From NCBI RefSeq assembly GCF_003570725.1, contig NZ_QWVS01000003.1, positions 1 to 64,000 on the forward strand: a DNA stretch of 64,000 bases, written 5' to 3'. A model generated the notes under the pieces. The model was not told the origin of the DNA. It saw nothing but the letters and a program-made list of their open reading frames with translations, and did not search any database. Numbering within the stretch: position 1 is the stretch's first letter; each line of letters begins with the position of its first letter. Origin of the DNA: Peribacillus asahii. Lineage in GTDB: Bacteria > Bacillota > Bacilli > Bacillales > DSM-1321. Of the stretch, positions 1 to 7,468 are shown one piece after another. Both the position numbers and the translations under genes were made by a program.

Positions 1-139
1 CATAAACTCCATTTTCTAAGGAGACATTGTTTGCAATATTCAAATTAGCTGTCGGAAATCCGATCGTTCTTCCGAGCTGCTTCCCTTTCTCAACCTGGCC
101 AACAATAAAATGATCAACATACTGACGTAATGCGTTCAT
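1..139 (-). CDS. Riboflavin kinase, stand-alone (RibR-like), partial
   Basis: This is the first 46 codons of a gene running off the left edge of the window. The protein opens directly with a flavokinase domain: residues KGKQLGRTIGFPTANLNI match the family pattern G-x-x-x-GR-x-hGFPTAN that binds riboflavin and ATP-Mg. Bifunctional RibF/RibC proteins carry an FMN adenylyltransferase domain before this motif; here the start codon lies only about 20 residues ahead of it, so this is a single-domain kinase converting riboflavin to FMN, as in B. subtilis RibR. The start is set by AGGAGG six bases upstream of the ATG. Just upstream lies a strong terminator hairpin in the same orientation, so expression may be attenuated. 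The C-terminal half is outside the window. Confidence 0.8.
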   Translation of the reverse strand, partial: MNALRQYVDHFIVGQVEKGKQLGRTIGFPTANLNIANNVSLENGVY

Positions 140-171
140 ATGAACCTCCTTTTGAAAATGTTTTATAAAAA

Positions 172-217
172 AGACAAAGGCCTCCTAAGCAAATACTTAG
201 AAGGCCTCTAGTTGTCT
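172..217 (-). terminator. Strong intrinsic terminator in the leader of the riboflavin kinase gene
   Basis: A 12-bp stem (178-189 with 196-207, one G-U type change, loop CAAATA) is extended by a second 6-bp stem AGACAA/TTGTCT (172-177 with 212-217). On the minus strand it is followed at once by TTTTTT. It sits between a likely promoter at 252-281 and the kinase start at 139, so read-through must be controlled or the hairpin ends a separate short RNA. Confidence 0.7.
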
Positions 218-251
218 AGTCGGTCTAAAATTATATTTTATATTTGTTAAT

Positions 252-281
252 AATATAATACCTATTATTCCTAGTAGTCAA
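252..281 (-). promoter_or_regulatory. Predicted sigma-A promoter for the riboflavin kinase leader
   Basis: On the minus strand TTGACT (276-281) is followed 18 bases later by TATATT (252-257). The spacer holds an imperfect repeat (ACTAGGAAT then AATAGGTAT) that could be a regulator site. No known riboswitch consensus is visible in the roughly 60-nt leader between this promoter and the terminator hairpin. Confidence 0.5.
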
Positions 282-370
282 GTGTATTTTCAGAAAAATT
301 TCAATTTATTTGAAATTCAAAAACGCAACGATATACAAAATTGCTAAGAATATAATTGTATAAAACGGAA

Positions 371-411
371 AATAAAAAACTGCCCTTCAATGGTTATCCA
401 TTGAAGGGCAG
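371..411 (-). terminator. Terminator of sstT
   Basis: Perfect 14-bp stem (380-393 with 398-411, loop TTAT) followed on the minus strand by a T-rich run. It lies about 30 bases after the sstT stop codon. Confidence 0.9.
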
Positions 412-439
412 TTCCATGGCGTATAAGAAGATTCCTTCT

Positions 440-1678
440 TTATGCTGCTTTGTTAATATCTATTGTTTTCCCTTCTTTACGCCACTCTTTAAATTCAGCA
501 GCAGCTGTGAACAGTACGTCTGTAGAGGAGTTAAGCGCCGTTTCAAAAGAGTCTTGTAAAACACCGATGATAAAGCCTACTCCAACTACCTGCATAGCAA
601 CCTCAGCTGGAATTCCAAATAAGCTGCATGCTAGAGGAATCAGTAATAAAGATCCACCAGCAACCCCTGAAGCACCGCAAGCACATACAGCTGACAATAC
701 GCTAAGAATGATTGCTGTAGGGATGTCCACTTGAATATCAAGTGTATGAACCGCTGCAAGTGTCAAAACAGAAATAGTAACAGCAGCTCCAGCCATATTG
801 ACGGTTGCGCCTAATGGGATGGATACTGAATAACTATCCTTATTCAAACCTAGATTTTCACATAATCTCATATTGACCGGAATATTAGAAGCTGAACTAC
901 GTGTAAAGAATGCTGTAATGGCGCTTTCCTTTAAGCACTTAAAAACAAGCGGGTAAGGATTTTGTCTTATATAGACAAACACAATGATTGGGTTGATAAC
1001 TAACGCGACAAAGAGCATACAGCCAATTAAAATAGCAAGCAATTTCCCATAGCCTAGTAACGCCTCAAGTCCATTTGCAGTAATCGATTCAAATACTAGA
1101 CCCATGATTCCTAATGGCGCCAACTTAATAACCCATGTAACTACTTTGGATACCGCATCTGAAAAATTAGCAATCATCGTTTTTGTCGTATCAGCGGCAC
1201 TTCTTAAAGCCAAACCAAGAAGTATTGCCCAAGCTAAAATACCGATATAGTTTGCATTAGAAATGGCTGTAACTGGATTATCAACAACGCTCATCAGCAA
1301 TGATTTGAGAACCTCTACGACACCGCTAGGAGGCGTCACACCCTCAGCACCCTTTGTAAGTGTTAACCCTACAGGAAAAATAAAACTTACAATAACAGCG
1401 ATTAATCCAGCTAAAAAAGTTCCTAACAGGTATAAGAAAATAATGGATTTCATATTCGTTTTGTGACCACTCTTATGTTGAGCGATGGCCGACATAACCA
1501 AGAAGAGTACCAAAACCGGTGCAATTGCTTTCAAAGCACCTACAAATAAAGAGCCTAAAAGTGCAACAGGTTTTGCTGCTTCTGGAATCGTTATAGCCAA
1601 GATAATACCAATAATCAAACCTACAATTATTTGTTTGACCAGACCCAATTGACCCCACTTTTTCAATATGCTTTTCAT
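440..1678 (-). CDS. sstT: Serine/threonine:Na+ symporter SstT
   Basis: The 412-residue membrane protein belongs to the dicarboxylate/amino acid:cation symporter (DAACS) family and imports serine and threonine with sodium. The family signature is visible in the second half: a serine-rich turn [12 protein letters not shown], the transmembrane segment [19 protein letters not shown] (the NMDGT-like ion-binding region, here NMAGA as in SstT rather than glutamate carriers), and a second hairpin around [18 protein letters not shown]. Length agrees with SstT (about 410). The start has GGGGGA five bases upstream of ATG. It is monocistronic, with its own terminator at 371-411, a promoter far upstream at 2048-2076 and a leader of more than 350 nt containing two predicted structures. 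Confidence 0.93.
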   Translation of the reverse strand: MKSILKKWGQLGLVKQIIVGLIIGIILAITIPEAAKPVALLGSLFVGALKAIAPVLVLFLVMSAIAQHKSGHKTNMKSIIFLYLLGTFLAGLIAVIVSFIFPVGLTLTKGAEGVTPPSGVVEVLKSLLMSVVDNPVTAISNANYIGILAWAILLGLALRSAADTTKTMIANFSDAVSKVVTWVIKLAPLGIMGLVFESITANGLEALLGYGKLLAILIGCMLFVALVINPIIVFVYIRQNPYPLVFKCLKESAITAFFTRSSASNIPVNMRLCENLGLNKDSYSVSIPLGATVNMAGAAVTISVLTLAAVHTLDIQVDIPTAIILSVLSAVCACGASGVAGGSLLLIPLACSLFGIPAEVAMQVVGVGFIIGVLQDSFETALNSSTDVLFTAAAEFKEWRKEGKTIDINKAA

Positions 1679-1806
1679 AATGTTCCCCCACTAGTCTAAG
1701 ATAAAATTGTAGCGTTTTTAATATTGAGCTATTCATTTTTCATAACCTTGCAATAGAATTAAACCTATTACAAAATAGATATAACTGAATACCACAAATG
1801 ACTTTT

Positions 1807-1897
1807 ATTAGATATTACCAACCCTATTCCTAGAGTTTGGCTTTTGTTCTTCTCCTTTGGTACTCTTTCAGAGTCCCTCCGAAGGTCTATCTCTAAT
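1807..1897 (-). ncRNA. Predicted structured leader RNA upstream of sstT, class not identified
   Basis: On the minus strand about 91 nt fold by inspection into a closed multi-branch structure. The outer stem pairs ATTAGA(g)ATA with TATCTAAT. One inner arm is CCTTCGG ... CTCT-GAA-AGAG ... CCAAAGG. A second inner arm is anchored by CCAA ... TTGG around CTCTAGGAATAG. It lies in the transcribed leader between the promoter at 2048-2076 and the sstT start. Fragments look faintly like a glycine aptamer, but the conserved core does not fit well enough to name it. No T-run terminator follows, so any control would act on translation or by other means. Confidence 0.4.
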
Positions 1898-1946
1898 AGA
1901 AGTCAATTATTCACTAGACCTTGTTATATAACAATTTTTCAACAAA

Positions 1947-1995
1947 GTCATTCATTAAATAAGCTTTTAGCTGATTTATTTCTTTGATGAATGAC
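1947..1995 (-). other. Hairpin in the 5' part of the sstT leader
   Basis: A 9-bp perfect outer stem (GTCATTCAT/ATGAATGAC) encloses a smaller AGCTAAAAGCT hairpin. It lies upstream of the multi-branch structure at 1807-1897 within the same predicted transcript. It has no poly-T tail, so it is not a terminator. Confidence 0.5.
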
Positions 1996-2047
1996 GATTC
2001 CCACCTTATTCCACGATATAAAGACAACTGTATTTCTAACAAATATT

Positions 2048-2076
2048 ATTATACTTACTTTCTTGTTATATTACAA
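2048..2076 (-). promoter_or_regulatory. Predicted sigma-A promoter of sstT
   Basis: On the minus strand TTGTAA (2071-2076), a 17-base spacer, then a consensus TATAAT (2048-2053). Initiation near 2041 would give a leader of about 360 nt before the sstT start codon. Confidence 0.6.
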
Positions 2077-2126
2077 TATTATTTTATTTATTGGGAAATA
2101 TTATAATTTTCAAAACTTTTATCTAA

Positions 2127-2168
2127 ATGAAAAGGCATGAACCCGGTACAAGTTCCGAGTTCATGCCT
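2127..2168 (-). terminator. Terminator of the pst operon
   Basis: Hairpin with AGGCATGAA/TTCATGCCT arms and an internal CGG/CCG pair, followed on the minus strand by TTTTCATTT. It closes the pstSCAB transcription unit about 90 bases after pstB. Confidence 0.85.
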
Positions 2169-2258
2169 AACAAATTGTTTAAAGAAATAACCTATCTAAA
2201 TGATCTTATAAAAAATCATTCTCAAAGCTTTCACAAAACACCATTTTCTATGCTCTAT

Positions 2259-3083
2259 TTAACCGAATCGGCCAGTAACATAATCTTTCGTTCTCTGATC
2301 CTGCGGCATAGAAAAGATATGATCTGTTTCATCATATTCAATGATTTCACCGTTTAAGAAAAAAGCGGTTTTGTCAGATACACGTGCTGCTTGCTGCATA
2401 TTATGTGTAACAATGACAATCGTATAATCCTTTTTCATGTGTGTAATCAATTCTTCTACCTTTAAGGTTGAAATTGGATCTAATGCTGAAGTAGGCTCAT
2501 CCATTAAAATGATTTCCGGTTTCATGGCAATTGCACGTGCGATACAAACACGTTGCTGCTGACCGCCTGATAGTCCGAGTGCTGATGTTTTAAGGCGATC
2601 TTTCACTTCGTCCCAGATCGCCGCACCACGTAAGCTCTCTTCAACAATCTTATTCAATTCTTTTTTATTTTTAATTCCCTGCATCCGGGGACCATACGCT
2701 ACATTATCATAAATACTCATAGGAAATAGATTTGGCTTTTGAAATACCATACCTACCTTCGTTCGTAACTTTATCACATCATTGGATTGGTATATGTTTT
2801 CACTATCGACGACAATATCGCCGGTAATCTTCACACCATCAATCAAATCATTCATGCGGTTTAGTGTTCGTAAAAAAGTCGATTTACCACAGCCAGAAGG
2901 ACCAATTAAAGCTGTAACTTTCTTCTCTTGTATACCTAGTGATACGTTATAGAGTGCCTGTTTTTCTCCATAGAACAAATTCAAGTCTGTTACACTAATT
3001 TTTGCTGCCTCTCCTGAATGCTGCTTCATTTGTGAAAAATTCCCCTTCTCTGCATTATTACGTTCAATCACTGTTGTACTCAT
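2259..3083 (-). CDS. pstB: Phosphate ABC transporter ATP-binding protein PstB
   Basis: The cytoplasmic ATPase of the high-affinity phosphate importer. It shows the full ABC set: Walker [10 protein letters not shown], a Q-loop in [20 protein letters not shown], signature LSGGQQQR, Walker B with [11 protein letters not shown], and the switch histidine in [11 protein letters not shown]. The open frame extends five codons further up (MGCML...), but GGGGTG lies seven bases ahead of the internal ATG giving MSTTVIER, which is the preferred start (about 274 residues, near the usual 260-270). It is the last gene of pstSCAB, starts directly behind pstA, and is followed by the terminator at 2127-2168. 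Confidence 0.95.
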   Translation of the reverse strand: MSTTVIERNNAEKGNFSQMKQHSGEAAKISVTDLNLFYGEKQALYNVSLGIQEKKVTALIGPSGCGKSTFLRTLNRMNDLIDGVKITGDIVVDSENIYQSNDVIKLRTKVGMVFQKPNLFPMSIYDNVAYGPRMQGIKNKKELNKIVEESLRGAAIWDEVKDRLKTSALGLSGGQQQRVCIARAIAMKPEIILMDEPTSALDPISTLKVEELITHMKKDYTIVIVTHNMQQAARVSDKTAFFLNGEIIEYDETDHIFSMPQDQRTKDYVTGRFG

Positions 3084-3098
3084 TAACATACACCCCAT

Positions 3099-3923
3099 TT
3101 AATAGTCAGCTTTATTTAACTTTTTTGATATAAACGTCGCCGAAAGGTTGAGAACCAAAATGATAACAATTAATACGATTCCAATGGCAGCGGCAAGCTC
3201 AATATCTCCGGACTCCTGTGTAACCAAATATGAATGCACCGTTAACGTTCTTGCCGATGAGAAAATACTTTCCGGCATCGCAGCTACCGTTCCAGCGGTT
3301 AAAAATATCGCAGCCGATTCACCAACAATTCTTCCGATTGAGAGAATGATTCCAGATAATATCCCCGGCATCGCACTTGGTAAAATCACTTTATATAAAG
3401 TTTGTAGCTTCGTTGTTCCCAAGGCTAGAGACCCTTCCCGATACGAATGAGGAACTGTTTTTAAAGCCTCCTCTGTTGTTCGGATGATAACAGGCAGTAC
3501 GATAATAGTTAATGTCAATGAAGCGGCTATAATCGACATGCCTAATTTTAATGTGGTTACAAAGAATACGGCTCCGAATAATCCATAAATAATCGAAGGT
3601 ATCCCTGTTAAGCTCTCTGTAGCAAAACGAATCGTTTTTACTAATCGACCCTGCTTAGCATACTCTTGCAAATATACAGCAGCCAAAATCCCTATTGGTG
3701 TTGCTATTAATAATGAAATAGCGATTGTGTATATGGTTGTAACAATCATTGGCCAAATTCCGCCATCCCCTGCCGGTGAATAATCGCCAAAAATAAAATC
3801 GAAGTTTATTAAACGATAGCCTTTATAAAAAATATATCCAACAATCGTTACGAGGACGGCAACTGTTAAGAAAGCTGAAAACCACAGAAGTCCACGCAAC
3901 AAGTTATCCTTAAACTTTCTCAA
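3099..3923 (-). CDS. pstA: Phosphate ABC transporter permease PstA
   Basis: One of the two integral membrane subunits of the phosphate importer. The 274 residues contain about six transmembrane segments and the binding-protein-dependent permease (EAA) loop: EEALKTVPHSYREGSLALG, where the permease docks on PstB. Translation begins at a TTG codon one base after the pstC stop, with GGCGGT (the final codons of pstC) serving as ribosome binding site, so pstC and pstA are translationally coupled. The N-terminus MRKFKDNLLRG is followed at once by the first membrane helix. Confidence 0.93.
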   Translation of the reverse strand: MRKFKDNLLRGLLWFSAFLTVAVLVTIVGYIFYKGYRLINFDFIFGDYSPAGDGGIWPMIVTTIYTIAISLLIATPIGILAAVYLQEYAKQGRLVKTIRFATESLTGIPSIIYGLFGAVFFVTTLKLGMSIIAASLTLTIIVLPVIIRTTEEALKTVPHSYREGSLALGTTKLQTLYKVILPSAMPGILSGIILSIGRIVGESAAIFLTAGTVAAMPESIFSSARTLTVHSYLVTQESGDIELAAAIGIVLIVIILVLNLSATFISKKLNKADY

Positions 3924-3924
3924 C

Positions 3925-4839
3925 TTAATTACCGCCTTTCGAACTGATTTTTGCTAATACAAAGTTTAATAACAAGATAAAGGAGAATAAAACAATACCT
4001 GTTGCGAACAGCATTTCTTGATGCGTTCCGAACGCATATCCCATTTCTAATGCGATATTTGTAGTTAATGGACGAACACTGTCTGTTAAACTAGTAGGAA
4101 TGATGAGACTGTTTCCTGCTACTAATATAACAGCCATTGTTTCTCCAATTGCTCTCCCTAAACCTAATACAATGGCTGCCATAATTCCTGATTTAGCTGC
4201 AGGTACCACTACTTTAAAAATAGTTCCGATTTGAGACGCCCCGAGCGCTAATGACCCTTCACGATACGTTTTCGGAACAGCACGAATAGCTGTTTCAGCT
4301 ACAGTCACAATCGTCGGCAGCATCATAATGGCTAAAACGAGAATGATAGCTAGTAAACTTTGCCCTTTCGCTAAGCCTAAATTATTTTGTAAGAAAGGGA
4401 CGATGATAGCAAGTCCGAATACACCATATAAAACAGATGGAATACCTGCCAGCAGCTGCACGGCCGGTGAAATGATCTTCGCTATGCTTTTCGGTGCAAT
4501 TTCCGCTAAGAAAATGGCTGTAAACAAACCGATAGGAACTCCAATAATTAATGCACCAAATGTGGCGAATACGGATGCAACAATCATTGGAAAGATCCCA
4601 AATTTACCTTCACTTGGCACCCAATCTACTCCAAAAACAAAGTCAATAAAACTATATCCCTCTGCTACAAATGGATGTGAGCCTTTATAAAATACAAATC
4701 CAACGATTAACAATAAACTGAGTACTGAAAGAAGTGCACACAACAGAAAAATTCTTGCGGATAACTTCTCGAGCATATATTTCCTTTTATTTGATTTTCC
4801 GATTTCTAACGTTTGTTTTTCAGTAAGTGGGCTTGGCAT
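3925..4839 (-). CDS. pstC: Phosphate ABC transporter permease PstC
   Basis: The second membrane subunit of the phosphate importer, 304 residues. It has the EAA-type loop AETAIRAVPKTYREGSLALG, strongly similar to that in PstA as expected for this permease pair, and about six membrane segments. The cytoplasmic N-terminal tail (about 35 residues with KSNKRK) is longer than in PstA. GGAGG lies eight bases before the ATG. It follows pstS with a 78-base gap and is coupled to pstA downstream. Confidence 0.93.
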   Translation of the reverse strand: MPSPLTEKQTLEIGKSNKRKYMLEKLSARIFLLCALLSVLSLLLIVGFVFYKGSHPFVAEGYSFIDFVFGVDWVPSEGKFGIFPMIVASVFATFGALIIGVPIGLFTAIFLAEIAPKSIAKIISPAVQLLAGIPSVLYGVFGLAIIVPFLQNNLGLAKGQSLLAIILVLAIMMLPTIVTVAETAIRAVPKTYREGSLALGASQIGTIFKVVVPAAKSGIMAAIVLGLGRAIGETMAVILVAGNSLIIPTSLTDSVRPLTTNIALEMGYAFGTHQEMLFATGIVLFSFILLLNFVLAKISSKGGN

Positions 4840-4917
4840 GCTTCATTCCTCCAAGATTGCTTTTACGCATGATGTTTATTTCCAACGTACGTTAAATAAT
4901 ACATCTATGAATGTTGA

Positions 4918-5760
4918 TTATTTTATTGGTATAGCTCCTGTTTCTGATACAATCGCTTGCCCCTCTTGACTCAAAATATAGTCAATAAATTGTTGTCCAC
5001 TATTCGTTAAATGCTCTTCCTTATAGACAAACAAGAATGGTCGTGACAAGCTGTATTTTTGCTGCAGAACATTTTCCGCTGTAGCCTCTACTCCATTAAT
5101 CTTTATAGTAGAAATAGAGTGATCAATATATTCGAAGGAAATAAATCCTACTGCATGCTTATTCGTTGCAACAGTTGTTTTAATATTACCGTTACCGCTC
5201 GCAACTATGGAACTTCTCACCAATTCGCCTGAAGTATACCCTACGATTTCTTGAAATGCATCACGTGAACCTGAGCCATCTTCGCGGGAAACAACTACAA
5301 TTTCCATGTCATCTCCTCCAAGCTCCTTCCAGTTCGTAACCTCTCCGGTAAAAATTTGCTTCACTTGCTCGATAGTAAGATTTTTCACTTTATTACTTGG
5401 GTGAGTCACCACCACAATTCCATCATAAGCAATGACTACCTCATTCAAGCCATTAGCCTTTTCTTCTTCCTTTAAATCACGCGAAGACATCCCAATCTCT
5501 GACACACCACTCGTTGCGTTTGTTATGCCAGCAGAAGAACCTATTTGATTTACTTCTATATTCACTTTATTTTTCTCTTCATATTTAACTGCTAGTTTTT
5601 CAGCTAAAGGTCCTACAGATGTGGATCCTGAAATAGATATGGTACCTTTACTATCATTAGATGATTCTGTTTCACTGTCATTACCAATACCACATGCTGA
5701 TAATAAAGCAGCTAAGAATAGTACCAATAATCCTATCGTCGCTTCTTTTATAAACCTCAT
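4918..5760 (-). CDS. pstS: Phosphate-binding lipoprotein PstS
   Basis: The extracellular phosphate receptor of the Pst importer. Residues 1-23 form a lipoprotein signal ending in the lipobox LSAC, so Cys23 is the expected diacylglycerol-modified residue. The phosphate-binding loop residues SGSTSVGPLAEKLA and SREDGSGSRDAFQEIVG are clear family marks. At 280 residues it is of normal length. GGAGG lies seven bases upstream of the ATG. It is the first gene of pstSCAB; upstream is a Pho box at 5888-5937, so transcription should be induced by phosphate starvation through PhoP-PhoR. Confidence 0.95.
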   Translation of the reverse strand: MRFIKEATIGLLVLFLAALLSACGIGNDSETESSNDSKGTISISGSTSVGPLAEKLAVKYEEKNKVNIEVNQIGSSAGITNATSGVSEIGMSSRDLKEEEKANGLNEVVIAYDGIVVVTHPSNKVKNLTIEQVKQIFTGEVTNWKELGGDDMEIVVVSREDGSGSRDAFQEIVGYTSGELVRSSIVASGNGNIKTTVATNKHAVGFISFEYIDHSISTIKINGVEATAENVLQQKYSLSRPFLFVYKEEHLTNSGQQFIDYILSQEGQAIVSETGAIPIK

Positions 5761-5887
5761 TTCTATACCTCCAAGATCATCTATTGGCCACTTCTCTTTG
5801 TCGTATTTTTTCTACCCTAAGAATAAACACATGATGTTAATGCCCTATGGATTCTTTGTAAAGGTTTTGTAAATTCTATGAATTGCG

Positions 5888-5937
5888 GGTTAAAACGCAG
5901 TAAACATATAGTTAAATTATGGTAAAGTTGTAGTAAA
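5888..5937 (-). promoter_or_regulatory. Pho box (PhoP binding region) of the pst operon
   Basis: On the minus strand five consecutive TT(T/A)AC-type hexamers occur at an exact 11-bp period: TTTACT, TTTACC, TTAACT, TTTACT and TTAACC, each separated by 5 bp. This is the classical Bacillus PhoP recognition pattern (TTAACA-like repeats). Two further copies, TTTACA and TTTACA, also 11 bp apart, lie nearer the gene at 5857-5873. The -10 element is not obvious; CATAGA just downstream of the array is a weak candidate. Confidence 0.85.
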
Positions 5938-5966
5938 GGCATTAGATTCTATAGCTAAATTCAAAA

Positions 5967-6015
5967 AACTTAACCAGGTTAACCAACACAAATTAGTAGT
6001 TAACCTGGTTAAGTT
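5967..6015. terminator. Bidirectional terminator between the Pho box and the ger fusion gene
   Basis: A perfect 17-bp stem (5967-5983 with 5999-6015) has T-runs on both strands. It separates the divergent pst promoter and the gene at 6198. No gene ends here on either side, so it acts as an insulator or marks a lost gene. Confidence 0.8.
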
Positions 6016-6197
6016 TTTTAATCGTCTTAATGAATAAGGACATTATTCATTCTATTTTTACAAACCCCAATAATTATCCTCTCTCAACACGAATAATATT
6101 TTCCATTCAGGTAAAGATATACTTGAAATTTCCCTGATTTTTCAAAAATAGTACTAAGGAAGATTTCCCGAAGAAAAACCGGTTAGGAGAAGTTCGT

Positions 6198-7037
6198 ATG
6201 CGTTCAAATAACATTAAAAAAAGGACTTCCAGTGAGACTATAGAATGGTTATCAGAGGAATTAAAGTCCTCTTTAGATTTAGTACACAAACCTTTACATA
6301 TGGATGAAAAACACGCTGAGCTTCTGTACATCAAGACGGTTGTAGACGAATTACAACTTCATCAGCTGGTGATTAAGCCTTTCTTTGAATTGGGAAACAT
6401 CCAGCATGTAGAATCCTATTTAAATTCATTACCAAATCAGCAAGAAATAACATCCAAAGAACAAATCCTGCTTGAAATGACCAAAGGCAGTGTCATTGTT
6501 GCTATCAGGGATGATCTCCTGTTATTTGATATAAAAAAAGTCAATACCGACACATTGATACAAACAATTATTGAGCCTACGATTCAAGGACCTCAATTAT
6601 CCTTAAGCGAAGATATTACCACAAATATTAACATCATTCGCCAGCGTTACCACAAGCCTTCACTCACCGTTGAGATGATGGAAATAGGAGAAAAAACACA
6701 TCAATCCTTGGCAATTATATTTGATGAAGAAGTTGTCCTTAAAAATGTACTAGAAACGATTTATGAAAGGAATTATCGAGGAATCGAATCAGCATATGAA
6801 TCAAAAAAACTAGACACTTATAGCAAATATGCAAGTAAAAAGGTGGAAAAACAGATAACAGCTCTTTTAACAAAGCTTCAGGAAAACGGGGCTGACCCTT
6901 TAGGGTTTGGCGTTCGATATAAAGCGACCAACCTGCATACGAGAGATACCTACAAAGAGTGGAAGAAGATTTATTCTGAAATATCCTTTGACGTTAACGT
7001 TAACGTCTCTATCATGAGTACAGGGATTATAGAATAG
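6198..7037 (+). CDS. GerA N-terminal / GerC C-terminal fusion, remnant of a germinant receptor operon
   Basis: The 279-residue open frame joins parts of two different germinant receptor subunits. Residues about 1-175 match the soluble N-terminal domain of GerA-type A subunits, with the segment IEPTIQGPQLSLSEDITTN, then INIIRQRYHKPSLTVEMMEIG. From about residue 180 the sequence matches instead the C-terminus of GerC-type lipoprotein subunits: KLQENGADPLGFGVRYK, WKKIYSEISFDVNVNVSI and the final G. The A-subunit membrane domain, the whole B subunit and the GerC signal peptide and first domains are missing. The simplest reading is an in-frame deletion of about 2-2.5 kb inside a gerXA-gerXB-gerXC operon. 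AGGAG precedes the ATG. It cannot form a normal receptor; whether it is expressed is unknown. Confidence 0.75.
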   Translation: MRSNNIKKRTSSETIEWLSEELKSSLDLVHKPLHMDEKHAELLYIKTVVDELQLHQLVIKPFFELGNIQHVESYLNSLPNQQEITSKEQILLEMTKGSVIVAIRDDLLLFDIKKVNTDTLIQTIIEPTIQGPQLSLSEDITTNINIIRQRYHKPSLTVEMMEIGEKTHQSLAIIFDEEVVLKNVLETIYERNYRGIESAYESKKLDTYSKYASKKVEKQITALLTKLQENGADPLGFGVRYKATNLHTRDTYKEWKKIYSEISFDVNVNVSIMSTGIIE

Positions 7038-7175
7038 TTGTACTTGCCTTTATACGACGAGCGCGTAGGTATCAATCAAAGGAATGAAGGCGAAAACATG
7101 ATACTAAAACTGATATGAAATGTATGAAAGGAATGCCTTTAGATAAAGACGGTTCTTACCACAGTGGCTATAAGT

Positions 7176-7277
7176 TTATTCTCACTGCGTACGAAACAAG
7201 TTCTTCAACGGCTCATTCACAAGATTGAACTCTTTGAAGAAAGCAGAATTGTCATCCATTATAAGCTTACACTGTAA
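7176..7277 (+). pseudogene. C-terminal scrap resembling a serine recombinase
   Basis: A 33-codon frame ends in TAA and reads KQVLQRLIHKIELFEESRI then VIHYKLTL. This pattern, a helix with L-I-x-K-I-E followed by a short charged turn and a hydrophobic I-h-Y-x-h strand at the very C-terminus, is typical of large serine recombinases and resolvases. There is no start codon and no catalytic domain nearby, so it can only be a leftover. It lies directly after the ger fusion gene and before a terminator, and may mark the event that deleted the ger operon. The match is by eye and short. Confidence 0.35.
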
Positions 7278-7284
7278 GCTATCA

Positions 7285-7314
7285 GGTACAGTTTAATCAA
7301 CTGCACCTTTTTTT
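7285..7314 (+). terminator. Terminator after the recombinase scrap
   Basis: GGTACAGTT pairs with AACTGCACC (one mismatch) followed by seven T on the plus strand. Confidence 0.65.
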
Positions 7315-7321
7315 GTCATCA

Positions 7322-7361
7322 AAAATCCCCTCGCTGTATTTGATTCGCACGAGAGGATTTT
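7322..7361 (-). terminator. Terminator of the amidase/ABC operon
   Basis: A 12-bp stem with one mismatch (7322-7333 with 7350-7361) is followed on the minus strand by a T-run. It lies about 110 bases after the last gene of the operon at 7469. Confidence 0.65.
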
Positions 7362-7378
7362 ACTAAGATTTTCATATC

Positions 7379-7440
7379 CCATCTATTGTTGAAATTATTT
7401 TTCAACAGTATGTAATGATCTATATCATTATCATAGATGG
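7379..7440. repeat. Nested inverted repeats forming a predicted three-way junction
   Basis: A 62-base element is almost fully accounted for by three perfect stems. The outer stem CCATCTAT/ATAGATGG (7379-7386 with 7433-7440) encloses TGTTGAAA/TTTCAACA (7387-7394 with 7400-7407) and TAATGAT/ATCATTA (7413-7419 with 7424-7430), with junctions of 0, 5 and 2 nt. No terminator T-run follows on either strand. It could be a small mobile element end, a structured RNA or a processing site; nothing in it is recognised. Confidence 0.55.
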
Positions 7441-7468
7441 TTAAACATCATTTTATTAAACAAATTCA

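Noticed and set aside
1807-1897. Glycine riboswitch upstream of sstT
   Set aside because: CCAAAGGAG and ACTCTAGG recall parts of the glycine aptamer, but the invariant CCGAAGG and CTCTCAGGCAAAAGG blocks are not kept and the stems are arranged differently. Left as an unassigned structure.
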